Source: Lenzites betulinus (taxonomy: Eukaryota > Basidiomycota > Agaricomycetes > Polyporales > Polyporaceae). From it: 64,000 bases of DNA. Within the stretch, counting starts at the first letter, position 1, and each line of letters begins with the position of its first letter. This document shows positions 24,901 to 36,226 of this stretch, piece by piece. Location of the stretch: contig JABYQU010000001.1 in NCBI GenBank assembly GCA_022264855.1, positions 1,302,001 to 1,366,000 of the forward strand, written 5' to 3'. The notes beneath the pieces were generated by a model. It was not told where the DNA came from. It made no database searches and saw only the letters and a program-made list of their open reading frames with translations. The translations under genes were made by a program, and so were the position numbers.

Positions 24901-25712
24901 CAAGATTGCATCAAGTAAACGTGCGACGCAGCAGGACGGCTCGGCGCGCACGGGCGCGGGGGCGCAGCGGAAAGGGTGAGTGCCGTCATTCGTGCCGGGA
25001 GCTCCACGTCAGGGTCAGGTAGGCATGCGCTGACCGGCTGTGGCAGGAGCACGCCCGAGGCGGGCGGGAACGCGGGCGGCGGCAGCCAGGCGCGGATTGC
25101 GAGCGAGGATGGCGATACGCCGCCGACTTCGTGCACGAACTGCCAGACGACGATCACACCATTGTGGCGCCGGGATCCTGAGGGCCAACCCCTATGTGAG
25201 TCCCCGCACCTCCCTTATGGCGTGATTGGCGCGATGCTCATCGTGGTGGTGCAGGTAACGCGTGTGGCTTGTTCTATGTAAGTGCCCCCGAGGTGTAGTT
25301 TTTTATCACTGGGATGCCGAGGCTTACGATCGGTTCGCACACAGAAACTGCATGGTGTTGTACGACCGCTTTCGTTGAAGACCGACGTGATCAAGAAGAG
25401 GTGGGTCCGCATCCCGATCTGTGTTGGGGTTGATTTTGAAGATGTTGGATGTGTCGCAGGAACCGCGCGTCTGGGACGCCGCACGGATCGTCGAGGAAGA
25501 ACAACTCGAGTCTGCCGAAGATCGCCGCACAGGCCAACAGGCCGCGGGCGGCAACGACGAGCGCAATGCCGTCCTCCAGCGTGTCCTCCGCACGACTATC
25601 GCCTACGAGCCGCACTGGGTTGGGATCGTCCGGGTCTATGAAGCGGCAGCGACGGACTTCGACCAGTGCGCAGATACAGACCTCGTCCTCGAAGGACGGC
25701 GGCGGGGCGTAG
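21976..25712 (+). CDS. areA: GATA-type nitrogen regulator AreA/Nit2-like (frame breaks in 5' part)
   Basis: The single GATA zinc finger is assembled over three exons: [21 protein letters not shown], then CNACGLFY, then [19 protein letters not shown] and NRASG. The spacing is C-x2-C-x17-C-x2-C. Upstream, [20 protein letters not shown] with [10 protein letters not shown] is the conserved N-terminal AreA domain. The protein activates nitrogen-catabolism genes in the nucleus. From 22938 to the stop (TAG 25710-25712) the model is clean. Between 21976 and 22938 the likely coding frame shifts four times, each time by one missing base at or near a short C or G run: about 22175-22181, 22570-22580, 22717 and 22925. 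The start at 21976 ([18 protein letters not shown]) is therefore provisional. The C-terminus is Ser/Arg rich. Confidence 0.85.
23693..23778 (+). repeat. Internal coding repeat in the AreA-like gene
   Basis: Two adjacent copies of a roughly 14-residue unit, [14 protein letters not shown] and [14 protein letters not shown], lie just after the intron near 23620-23690. The unit is basic and SR-rich. It may be a nuclear localisation or phosphorylation patch; this is inference. Confidence 0.6.
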
Positions 25713-26019
25713 CAGGCGGGGGTGTCGTGTATGGTCTTTTCTCGCTTCCTGCTTCTTCTTTTCTCCTGTGTGTGCTCTATCATCCATGCTTGTAATCTGA
25801 CTAGATCTTGTGTAGCGGCAGCGGCTCGGTAGTAGTACGTACGAATGGTGCACGACCCACATGTTTTTCTCTCTCTGCTCATGCTCACGACGCGCGGGGC
25901 TGGTGTAGGATGGCGGTAGACGCGATAGATTATTGTCCAACAGTGATTGATGTCTTTCTTTCATACTCTTAAGCTAGCTAGGTATAGGACGGAGACAGCG
26001 GTGCAATATATGCGCGCAG
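25713..26019. other. Short intergenic region
   Basis: 3' region of the nitrogen regulator and promoter of the ARF exchange factor. A pyrimidine-rich stretch (25735-25770) follows the stop. Nothing else is recognised. Confidence 0.4.
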
Positions 26020-29000
26020 ATGGGTCGTCGAAATGTGGGAGCAATTGATGGACCGAATCAGTCAAAGTTAAGGGCGAGAGCGCGCGTTTGCGCTTGATCG
26101 TGAACGGCGACGGCGAGCTCGCCAACGTAGCCGGTGACCTCCTCCATCCTGGCGTCCCTCTTCAAACAACCGTCCCCGCGGTCTCCGGTGCCGCCCTCTT
26201 CCTTCCCCACTGGTCTCCAGCCCGTCGCGTCCAAGGACGTCAATGGACAGTCTGCTCGCCGCTCGTCACGCACTGAGTTAGACTTCGAGCAGGCTCTCCG
26301 CGCTGGCGGCACCGTTCTCCTTCGAGAGGGCTTCGACGTCGACGAGCTCGGCGCCGACCTATCCAACGCATCCATCTCCCCCTTTTCGTCGCCCCGAGGC
26401 TACCTTGGTTTGCAGCCCGCGACGCCGGTCATTGTGCCCCCCACCCCCTCCCCCGTGAACAGCGCCGGCCGCGCCGCGACCGCCCCCTCCACCAGCTCCC
26501 TCACCTCGCCGTCCTCGTCGACCAGCGAGGTCTTCTACGACGCGCCCGAGGACACGGCCGACTACCAGACCAAGCGGCGTTCCATGTATCGCTCCCCCGG
26601 CACGGCGAGCAGCCCCGATCTCGCGACGCTTCTCCGCAAGGCGAAGGAACGCTCGGGCGTCGGCGGGAGCAGGGATGGAAGGCGGGGCGGGCCTTCGTCG
26701 TCGGCGTCGTCGTCGCGCGAACGTGCGTATCGGTGTGCTCTCTTTATTCCGTGCTTATCCCTTATGGCCTGCGTGCAGCACCATCGCCCATAGGGTCTGC
26801 TCAAGGCACGCCCGTGCCCAAGGGCAAGAAGCGATCCACCCAGAACTTGGGTGTCTCGAGGGACTCTGCGTCCTCGTCGGCGACCAGCCCTGAGTGGGTT
26901 CTCACCAGTCCACGCTCGTTCGGGTCGATGAAGGACGGCAAGGTGTGTGTTCACTGCCCTCGCCTCGTCGGGCGGTCTTACCAACGGTGCGCGTGCAGCC
27001 CGCCAAGTCTTCCGTGCGAGCGAAGACGTCCGCCTTCCTCGGGAAAATGTTGGGGGCGTCCAGCACTCGAGACCGATCTGTGAGACGCGTTTCCATTGGC
27101 TGTGGACTGTAATGGGCTCTAACACGCTGCGAACAGAGGACGCTCACGTCGTCTCCATCCTCCGCGTCCATCGCGACGTACTCGAATTCGCCGCTCTTTG
27201 ACGCCTTTCCGCCGCCGGTACCGCCATTGCCTAAAGACACATCACGCATGTCCGCGCCTGTGGACGCGAGTGACGTCTTTACGGCACCCCCGCGGGCCTC
27301 GTCTGACAAGCCGCTCCCTGCCATTAACCACGGCGACCGTCTCTCGATAGCCACCGACATCTATGACGAGTCGCTGGTCATGGTCAACCGTCCATCCGAA
27401 CAGCGGTCGCGGTCACCCTCGCCTACGCAGACCGTGAAGGGCCGGTCGGAGAAGTTCGTCATGGCTCCGAACAGGACCAAACGACGAAGCATGAGCGTCA
27501 GTGACGCCGAGCTCAAGAAGGTGATGAGTGCGGGTGCGGGTGCGTCGCCGAGCCCGTTGCGTATCTCCACAGACCAGAGAGCGCTCGACGGCGGGTGGGG
27601 CTCCCGGCTGGAAGGATTTATGTCTCAATTCAAAGGCGAGCTCCTGCACCTCGACCCCATCTCGACATCGTTGGATCTCGACGACCCCACGGAGACACCC
27701 TCAAAACGACCCCTTGCCTCTCGTTCACAAAGCGACACCATTGCCCCTCTTTCTGCTCCGCCCACCGGCCGTCCACCACCCAAGACCGCCGTTTCTCTTC
27801 CTCCCGATATCGGAACGCCCGCCGTTACTCTTCAGACTGCGGCCGGCGGCGAGGAGTCGCTCGTGAACGCCCGTTCCTCTTCGTCATCAACGCATACATC
27901 TTCCATAGAAGGCCCTATCGTCCCCCCGCGCTCCTCCTCTCTCAGCACTCCTTTGCGCCCCCGCGCCGGCTCTAATGCTGGCAGCTTCCAACGTGGGACG
28001 AACCTCAAGTACGGGCCACGGTCGCCCCCACCCCGGGCGGGCGGACCGTCCCTGCACCACGCTCATTCAGCCTCGCGCGAGTCCAACAGGCTCCGCGTGC
28101 AACACCGCTCTACAGCCTCCGCATCAGAACCGTCGCTCATCCCGGAACGCGACGAGGGCCGCGCTAGTGAGCAGCTTCAGACCGTCCGCGCTGTGTCGTC
28201 TCCGAACCGTCATGTTAACGCGCGTGCAGTACCGGGGCTCGCCGTGGCCTCGCAGCAGGACCTGTCGACGAACGACCTCGTCCCGGCGCGGTTCCCGCTC
28301 CGGCCGTCGCCCGCGAAGCACGAGGACTCGACCGACCTCGATAACAGGGGGAAGGACCTTGCCACCCGATGCTGGGAGGAGGACGAGGAGTTTTTGTCGA
28401 AGGACAAGATCGCGGAATGGCTCGGCGGACAGTAAGTGCGGTTCCGTGTTTGGGCCTGTGCGGCGCTGAGCGTGGGTGCAGGAGCCGTATCAACAAGGCC
28501 GCGTTGCGACACTACATGAACTTCTTCGACTTCTCAAATCTCCGACTGGACCAAGCTTTCAGGTGTGTGCTGTAGAATGGGGATGTGCGGGGTAAACGCT
28601 GAACCACAACAGAAAAATGTGCGGCAAGCTGTATCTCAAAGCTGAGACTCAGCAGGTCGACCGTATCCTTGAGGAGTTTGCTCGGCGATATTGGGAGTGC
28701 AACCCAACATGCGTTCTCGGAAGTGCTAGTGCGTACATTTGCTGTCTGTTCCGGTGCGGTGCGGTGTACCGACCATTTTCGCAGGCGTCGTCCATGCGGT
28801 CGTATATTCCGTCCTCCTGCTCAACACGGACCTCCATGTCGCTGAGCTCACCTCGCGCATGTCGAGGAGTCAATTCGTCCGGAACACGATGACCGCCATC
28901 CAGATGCAGCTGCAGCCCAGCGGGGCGGCCTCGAGCACTGACCTTAGCTATGACGACTGGAGTAGCGTGCGAGCGGGCTCGGAGAGCGGCGAGGTTGCCG

Positions 29001-31119
29001 GGAACACCGTGCGGGCGCGTGGGAAGCGGAGCGACAGCATCACCAGCTGGAACAGTGTCACTCGGGAAGCCTTGGTGCCTTCCTCGGGAACATTGGTCAA
29101 CTCCTCAGGACAGTTGACCTTGGCGTCGGACCCCGCTGGCTCGTCCTCGGCCAACCAGAGCTCTGTTTCGGTGGGTGCCTCGAGCAACCAGGAGGGCAAG
29201 CAGAGCCAGGATGCACATCCACCCGCCTCTGCTCCGTCGGCCTCTGCTCCCGCCGCGATGATCACATCCGCCACTGTGTACGATCGCAACTGGGAAAGCG
29301 AGATGGAGACCCTGCTGAAGGTGCGAATGTTTACGAGCCGTACCTGATGACCTCATGCTCACATGTTGCGCTGCAGGACATGTACAACGCCGTTAAGGCA
29401 CAGCAGATCCTGCAGCCCATTGGAAGTGTCCTCATGGCGCGTTCGTCGACGTCATCCCTGACTCCCCATGGAGCGGTACTCCGGCACCGGAGCGTTCGTG
29501 CCCAGCAAGATCGGTTGACGACGCTCAAGCGCGGCAGCATCCGAGGATTGCAATCCATTCTGGGAGCTCAAACGGGCCACAGCCCGTACAGCAGCGGAAG
29601 CAGTCTTGACGGAAGAGCGAGCCCGGCACCGAGCTTCGCTACCTCTAATGAGGTACGTTGGCAGGCAACATCTCGACATCGTGCTTAATTGACCATTTGC
29701 TATGTAGGGCATGCATGGCTCAGCCGTATCCTTCCTCGCACCCGCGCTGGGCTTCGCGTCCAATCTCTCCCACACGATCATCCGTGAACAGCAGGAGGAT
29801 GACGGACATAGTCTGCGCAGCGATTCTTCTTCTTCTACAGACATCAGCATCACGGACGAGGAGCTCGCGCTTCTCGGGCCGCCCTGGGCCAAGGAGGGCA
29901 TGCTTTGCCGTAAACAGTACTGGGAGTCGACGGGGAAGCGGGCGAAGTCGAAGACATGGATGGACGTCTTCGTCGTCATCCAGAAGGGCGAGCTGAGCAT
30001 GTTCACGTTCGGCGAGCACGGGTCTGGCGGCGCGAGCGTTGTCGGTGGCGGAAATTGGCTGGTGAGTTTCATGTCCATCTCTCAAAATAGGAATTGTGCT
30101 CATCCCTATCAGGAAAACGCGACCCCGGTAGGGACGATCCTGCTCGCGCACTCGCTTGCACACGCGCTGCCTCCGCCAGGCTACAATCGACAACGCCCGC
30201 ACTGCATGGTGCTCACGTTGGCCAACGGCGGTGTCTACTTTTACCAGGCCGGCACGGAAGAGCTCGTCAACGAGTGGGTGTCGACGTGCAACTACTGGGC
30301 GGCGCGCCAGAGCAAAGAGCCGCTTATGGGCGGTGTCTCCAACATGGAGTACGGGTGGAATCGCGTGCTGGACCCGACATCGCGGGCGCGCTCGGTATCC
30401 GAGGACGACTACTCGATGCGCGACACGGACAACCAGAGTGTCCGCAGTGGGCGCAGCGGCCGCAGCCGGTTCAAGGAAATGGCGGCGACCGTGCGCGCGG
30501 ACAAGTCGCCGTGGGCAGACCGGACGTTCATCAACGACTGGAAACCGCCATTGCCCCCGACGGTGGCCAGTGCGCATGATGAGGAGACGCAGATGGAGGC
30601 GTTACAGAAACACGTGGCGCATTTGAAAGAGGACCTGCAGCAGCACAACGAGCTGAGAACCCCGATGACCCACCTGGTGAGTGTCTTGCCCCCTGCGGTC
30701 TGCGTGATGGCCGCCCGCGTCGTGCGTGTCCGAGATGCACAAGCTGACGCGTTCCCCGCCTGCAGTACCAGCCTCGCTCCTCCAACGCGCAGAAGGCGAC
30801 GACGAACTGGGAGAAGAAATCGCAGTATCTCCTGACGGAGATCGTCAAGTACGAGTCCTACATCGACTCCCTGCAGGCGGCGATGTCGTTGCGTCTCAAG
30901 CGGCGCGGCGAGAAGGCGCTCGAGAAGGCGCTGACTCCCAGCCCCGACGACACCGCGGCCTCGAAGCGATGGAAAGGCCAGCCGGGCCAGGAGACGATCG
31001 AGGAGGGCGAGGAACCCCCACCGAGCGCCGGTCTGCGGCCGTCGCCAATCCACATGCACAAACGTGAGACCGCGCAGGCGGGCAGGGAGGAAGACGAGGA
31101 GGACGAGGAGGACGACTGA
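26020..31119 (+). CDS. ARF guanine nucleotide exchange factor, Sec7 plus PH domains
   Basis: A large multi-exon protein. The N-terminal third is low-complexity Ser/Pro with scattered basic patches. The Sec7 domain begins near 28330 (CWEEDEEFLSKDKIAEWLGG), continues FFDFSNLRLDQAFR and KMCGKLYLKAETQQVDRI, and ends VVYSVLLLNTDLHVAELTS. The glutamic-finger residue is kept as LKAE where many Sec7 domains have LPGE. A PH-like domain follows (29890-30300: KEGMLCRKQYWES, WMDVFVVIQKGELSMF, NEWVSTCNYWAARQ). A C-terminal coiled coil and an acidic tail (EEDEEDEEDD) close the protein. The layout matches the Syt1/EFA6/PSD group, which activates Arf GTPases at the plasma membrane. The first exon is uncertain: 26020 is the best ATG I can splice, but 26045-26130 also reads well in another frame. 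Confidence 0.85.
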
Positions 31120-31805
31120 CGACCTGGAGAAGCGGACTGGCTGGCCCATATGTCCATGCACGTAGGTGGGTGGCGGATGGTGGACGGCGTACGTACGGCA
31201 TAGGCGTGCGTACGCGGTACTTATGATCTTGTTGGAGTAATAATTCTCATCTTCCTGTCTCTTTTGTAACGCACATACATTTACCTGATACCCGTGGGCC
31301 GTTGCATGTAATACCTCGACTCGTATGTCAATGCGATTGCTTATGAACGCATGTCGCCTTCTCTGTCATTCGCGTGCTCTAAGCGAGGGCGTTGAGTAGA
31401 ATGCATCGTCACGCGGTGCGCTTTTGAATTGATCGGACGCGTTCAATTTGAGTTATATCCGCTTTCGATCACTCATGCTTACTCGCCAATATTGCAAACC
31501 TGCAAGGGTGTACGTTGAAAGCTGCTGCTTGACGACGTGCGCACCGGTATTTCGAGGTGCGCAGCTCTAATATGAAGGCCTATCAGGCCCAGACCAATTT
31601 TTACACCCCCGGCGTCATCTATGGGCCTGAAAGATGGAAGTTCCCGGGGTCCCTGAAACGGGGCAGGGATACAAAGGCCGTGCGCACGCGTTCAGCTTCT
31701 TCGCGTCCTCCTCCTCCTCCTCGCTCGTTTCATCCCCTCGCGGTTGCTCTCCACAACCTCGCTCTCGCTAGACGAAGCCCCACGACACGCTCTCTACCAG
31801 TACAC
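31120..31805. other. Intergenic region
   Basis: 3' region of the exchange factor and promoter of the glycopeptide gene. A pyrimidine-rich run (31695-31735) precedes the glycopeptide start. No gene is seen. Confidence 0.45.
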
Positions 31806-32781
31806 ATGATGCAGCTCTCGTTCGTTCTTCCCGCTGTGGCTGTTCTCGCCGGCGCTCTGGCTCGTGCCGAGCAGCACACAATCCGCTTTGAGAACAAGTG
31901 TGGAAAGGGCACTGTGAGTATAGACATTTCTTAGCAGAAGGCTCAGGCAGCGGTTTGAGAGAAAGCGTATCATAATGCTAATTACTTATCCCATACAGCC
32001 CCAACTCATTCAGGGCGGCAAAGTTCTCTCCACGGGCCAGGACTACACCAGTAACGGTCCTTTCTCAGCCGGCATTGCGTACCTGCAAACCGGTAAGCTT
32101 CCTACCCTGCACTAGCCACTTTATTTTTTGTAACCTGATAATCCAGGCGGATGCGGTTTCAACGGGGAGGACTGCACTCTTCTCGAGATGACCCTCGTCA
32201 ACCCGACCGCCCCAGGTGCCGGCTCCTCCACCGATATCAGCCTGATAACACCCCACGCGTTCAACGTGGAGACCTCGTTCAGTTACTTCGGTGGATGCGA
32301 TGGCCAGGGCGCCACCTGTTCCAGCGGCACGTGCAAGACCGCGTTTTTCCAGCCCAATGACAACCAGGTGCAGGTTCAATGCCAGACCGAGAACGTAGGC
32401 CTGCTCATCACGTTCTGTGGTGATGCCACGGCCTCCTCCGCCACGACGAGCTCTCACAGTAGCACGGCGGCCGTCTCGGTTGCTGCCAGTTCTGCGGTCG
32501 CCGTCCATACATCCGCTGCGACTCACGCATCGTCGAGTGCCCACAGCACCTCCGCCGTGCCAACCACCACCGTCGCGAACGTCCCCTCACTGATCGTTCA
32601 GTCGTCCTCCCCCGCCACTGCTGCCTCGAGCGCTGCCTCATCTTCTGCCTCGAGTGTGCCGTCATGCCGCGCTGGGTCCCGCCGCCGTCGCCGCTCTGTC
32701 TCCGAGCTCGGCGCGGTAGGTGTCAACAAGATCCGCCGCCACCACGCCCGCAACGCTGCCGGCCACGGTGCTTCCATCTAG
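31806..32781 (+). CDS. Secreted thaumatin-like 'glycopeptide'
   Basis: A signal peptide is visible at MMQLSFVLPAVAVLAGALARA. The mature part begins EQHTIRFENKCGKGT, the family's first strand with its cysteine. It continues PQLIQGGKVLSTGQDYTSNG, GIAYLQTGGCGFNGEDCTLL, and SYFGGCDGQGATCSSGTC. The even number of cysteines fits a disulfide-bonded beta fold. Such small proteins, annotated 'glycopeptide' in Agaricomycetes, are secreted; their role is unknown. After the core (ending LLITFCGD) comes a Ser/Thr/Ala-rich stretch likely to be O-glycosylated, and then a strongly basic tail (RAGSRRRRRSVSELG, KIRRHHARNA). Three exons, all in phase, with donors at 31915 and about 32092. Confidence 0.85.
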
Positions 32782-33426
32782 ACGTCCCCTCTCCGCCCTG
32801 GCCGCGATACTCCCGGCAACCCCACTACGTCGTAATGACGCCTCTCTTTCCCCCACCCTCTCATTTAGTCCCAGTCGCTCTCGGTTTGCTGTCGGGTATC
32901 TATCGCTCCAGTTCCCGGCCCTCGCATGCGAGGCTGCCGCCCCCGCTCACGTTCTAGACATGTATCGCTCACGCTGACGACCGCGATGCCCTGGCTCGGG
33001 ATGAGTCTCTTACGCGCTGTACACGTACTGTTTTGACTGTCCCTGGCGTCGCCGCTGGCTGAGCACAGCTGGTCTTGTAGTCTGCATGTCTTGCGAGCTG
33101 TTTAATTAAATGTAGCTTATGCTCGAGTGCCATGTCTGCGTTTCTACTCGCCCGGGCATGTAGTGCATGTCAATAAAGGGGAGCGTAAGTATCGAGTAGA
33201 TGTGAATAACCTGGTTTTAGACTGAGACGACCTCAATTTTGACCATCACAACGGGTGTGTGATGTTCTCTTACATACGAAGGCACCCTTTTGCGCAATCA
33301 AATCCGGCACTTCGACGAGCGGATACCGTATCTCGAAAATCCCGGAACCATAAACCGGGAATGAGGAAAAGCGGACTTCTACATGATGCTTACTCTACAT
33401 AGCTACAACCCCAATGGTATTGTACC
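32782..33426. other. Intergenic, convergent 3' regions
   Basis: Lies between the glycopeptide gene and the first glycosyltransferase, which end toward each other. An AATAAA is present in the sequence TGTCAATAAAGGG near 33169-33181. No gene is supported. Confidence 0.45.
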
Positions 33427-35527
33427 CTAGAAGTCATCCAAAAACGCGGCAACCTCACGTCTAGCGACGCCATCCTCGTCCCACGCTGCTTGAAGCGTCT
33501 TCCTCAGCGTCTGCAGCCTTTCACGCTTCTCAGCTCCATCCGCGCCGAACGCCTTGTCAAGGATAGCCCTTGCTTCCTCCTTGGCGGCGTCGATCGTCCC
33601 AACCGGCTTGCGGCCATTGCGGTAGATTGGGCCGAGAGCCTTGCCCAAGCGGACTTCAACGAGCTCGTAGGCGACGTTGACCTCTTCTGCGAGGTAGATT
33701 GAGTTGAAGGGCTGGTCCACTGCGATCGGCCACAAGATCCTGGAAGCACGATGTCAGCACACCTGTTTCAAGAGCTCTGGCAGTTGCACGCACATTGGGA
33801 CGCCGGCGAGGATGGACTCTAGGACGCCGTTATGTCCACCATGCATCAGGGACCACCCAATTGCCTAGAGGGTGGGTCGTCAGTGCGTAGAACAGGAAGA
33901 AGGTCGAGCAGCGCCACGAACAGGATGGTTGATGACGGTTTGCTGAGGAACCCACTCGGAGACGATCATATCCTTGTATGCCGCGACCTTCGCCTTGACG
34001 TCGGGCGGGAATCGCCTTGCTAGTGATGCACCGCGGCTGAATACCTGGGAATGATTTGGGGCCGTAGAATGAGAATCGCACGCGCCACTATGCATCGAGC
34101 GGACTCACGATGGGGATGCCTTTCTCCATGAGCACGTCGAGCACGGCCCACACCTTAGCGCCGTCGCGAGGCCAGAAGACAGACCCAAATGACCACTGGG
34201 ATATAGATTAGCAGACTGCACCAGAGTGATAGACGAACATAAACAAACGTAGAGCACGGAGCACTTGCCGCGGGTGTTGAGCTGGTTGTCCAGGAATGCC
34301 ACAAGCTCGCTAGCGTTTGGTGAGAGGCCTTTCTCAATTTCCATTGCCCCATCCCCTGTAGGTATCAGTGGGCCCGCGAAGAAGACATTCCTAGATCTCT
34401 CCGCGAACCACTCCCGCATAGGAGCAGTCACCGTGGGCTGGTAATCGACTGCATCGAAAGTGACGATCCCGTCGACCTCCCGCATCAATCTAGCAAACTG
34501 AGTATGTATACCCGGGGCTAGATATTAAAGACGCTATACCTTGGGACCCTGATCATCACTTGAGTAAGGAGGAGTCGATCCGTTGGGAACTATTGAAAAA
34601 AAGGTCAGCGTGATGCGGATTCTCGACTAGTCAATACGAGGCGTACTTGCTGAGGCTGAGACTCGTAATCATACATGGTCGGCGAATGAGGGCTGGTCAT
34701 CAGCCGTCCGTTGTTCGACCAAAGCCACTGGCGCATGCCGTAAGTTTCGCAGGCAAGAACATGGAGAGCCGGAGACTGACATCGCATGCTACATCCACGA
34801 CCGACTTGCCGGTGCGTTCTGCTTCTTCCCTCTTCAGCTCGATGGGGTCGACCGCCATGAGCGGGAAGAAGGTATTCGCCGCACACGCGTACCACATGTA
34901 CAGCTTCAAGCTGAGACCCGCATCCTTCGATTCACGCACGACATCAAACGCGTCCGCGGCAAAGAACTGGCGCGGCTATCAGTACAAGTAGTGAATGCAC
35001 GGAGTTCGACGTGGACGCACGTCTATTAACGCAGCGGTTGGGCGAACTGGTGGCGCTTCGAACTGAGTGTTCGTCTCCGCGCAGATGAGCGGCTCGTCAT
35101 TGCAAATGCATGTCCAAGCCGCCTTGAACGCCCCGGGGGCGCCGCTCGTCTCATGGTAAGCGTTTCCATCCTCGAGCGCGATGACCCTTAGTGATGGCAC
35201 GCCTGTCAGCCTGTGCGTTCCACAGTCAGGCCAGCAGGACACACCGAATTTTATCCCTCAGGTGTGTTTCCTCCGCGCCAAAGCTACGAGAGACCTCCAC
35301 TTTCACTCGATCATATAGACCTCGGACTACGAGGAAAGTGACCACCACATCGCGCATCTGCACGATGCGCGCCGCGAGCGTGGAAAGGGCGCGAGCATGT
35401 CCTTTGATCAAGGGCGGTCATCAGCGTCGGAAATGGATGCACAGAAGCTAAAGAACGCACCGAAGAAATGCGCCACGAAGAAGATGACATGTTTTGAGTT
35501 GGACCTGTTTGACTGAACGAGGGTCAT
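33427..35527 (-). CDS. UDP-glycosyltransferase (GT1), copy 1
   Basis: The start is MTLVQSNRSNSKHVIFFVAH at 35527. The first intron falls right before the catalytic histidine, giving FFG|HARALSTLAARI. Later exons carry LSLKLYMWYACAANTFFPLM, the central VDGIVTFDAVDYQP, and the sugar-nucleotide signature region SEWVPQQTVINHP followed by WSLMHGGHNGVLESILAGVP and MWPIAVDQPFNSIYLAEEV. The C-terminal helix is AAWDEDGVARREVAAFLDDF. Fungal family 1 enzymes add a sugar from UDP-sugar to sterols, flavonoid-like or xenobiotic acceptors; the acceptor here is unknown. About eight short introns, all in phase. The neighbouring gene at 36227-38314 is a clear tandem paralogue. Confidence 0.9.
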
Positions 35528-36226
35528 GGCGGTGCAGGATCCTGAACGTGGATAGTGGGGTAAGGATGGCTGGTCAGTCGCTCTTATACACGCAAGCAAT
35601 GGTGATGTGGTGGGGTAGACCTGTCAACGCGGTTTCAGCGAGTCTCAACGATACCGTAAGGCGAGAGGCTCATGGAGGAGCGGCAGTGCGGAATCAATGT
35701 TCAGCGCCCAGTCTTGTATGGGCGCCGACTTGCAATAGGACTCATCAGGGTCGCGAGTGATCCGACTTTCGAAATAGCCGCGTTAAATTTATACTGTCAG
35801 TGTGTCCAAACTCAATGAACGTCGTGTGAACGCGTGCTGCGCGCTATCATACGCCTCTTGAGGCGCACGTCAGCGCAGCTCTCTGGAATATGCCTGCCTA
35901 CTACACGCCGGCGGGAGATGGAGTGTGGACTGGCATCAACGGGGAGGCGAGGGTCACGGGCGGACATTGGTGTGGGCGCGGACTCGGACTCGGCGCCGCC
36001 TGCGTGCATAAGGCGTGGTCCCACTGTCAGGGCTCCGACTTTCAGCGTGTTACTTGTTGTGGATCTGTAATACATTTTTTGAGAATGCCACACATTTTGG
36101 ACATATCAAACTTGCTCAACCTGTCTGATCATTAGTCCTGCATCCAGTTCCTAAACATGGAACAACTCACCGGACAAGGCGGTCTACTAAACACTCTACA
36201 CTCACCTCGCGCACCCATCAACGTGC
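35528..36226. other. Intergenic between tandem glycosyltransferases
   Basis: This should contain the promoter of copy 1. A TATAAAT on the minus strand lies at 35787-35793, about 260 bp upstream of the start, which is far for a TATA box. No coding sequence is supported. Confidence 0.4.
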
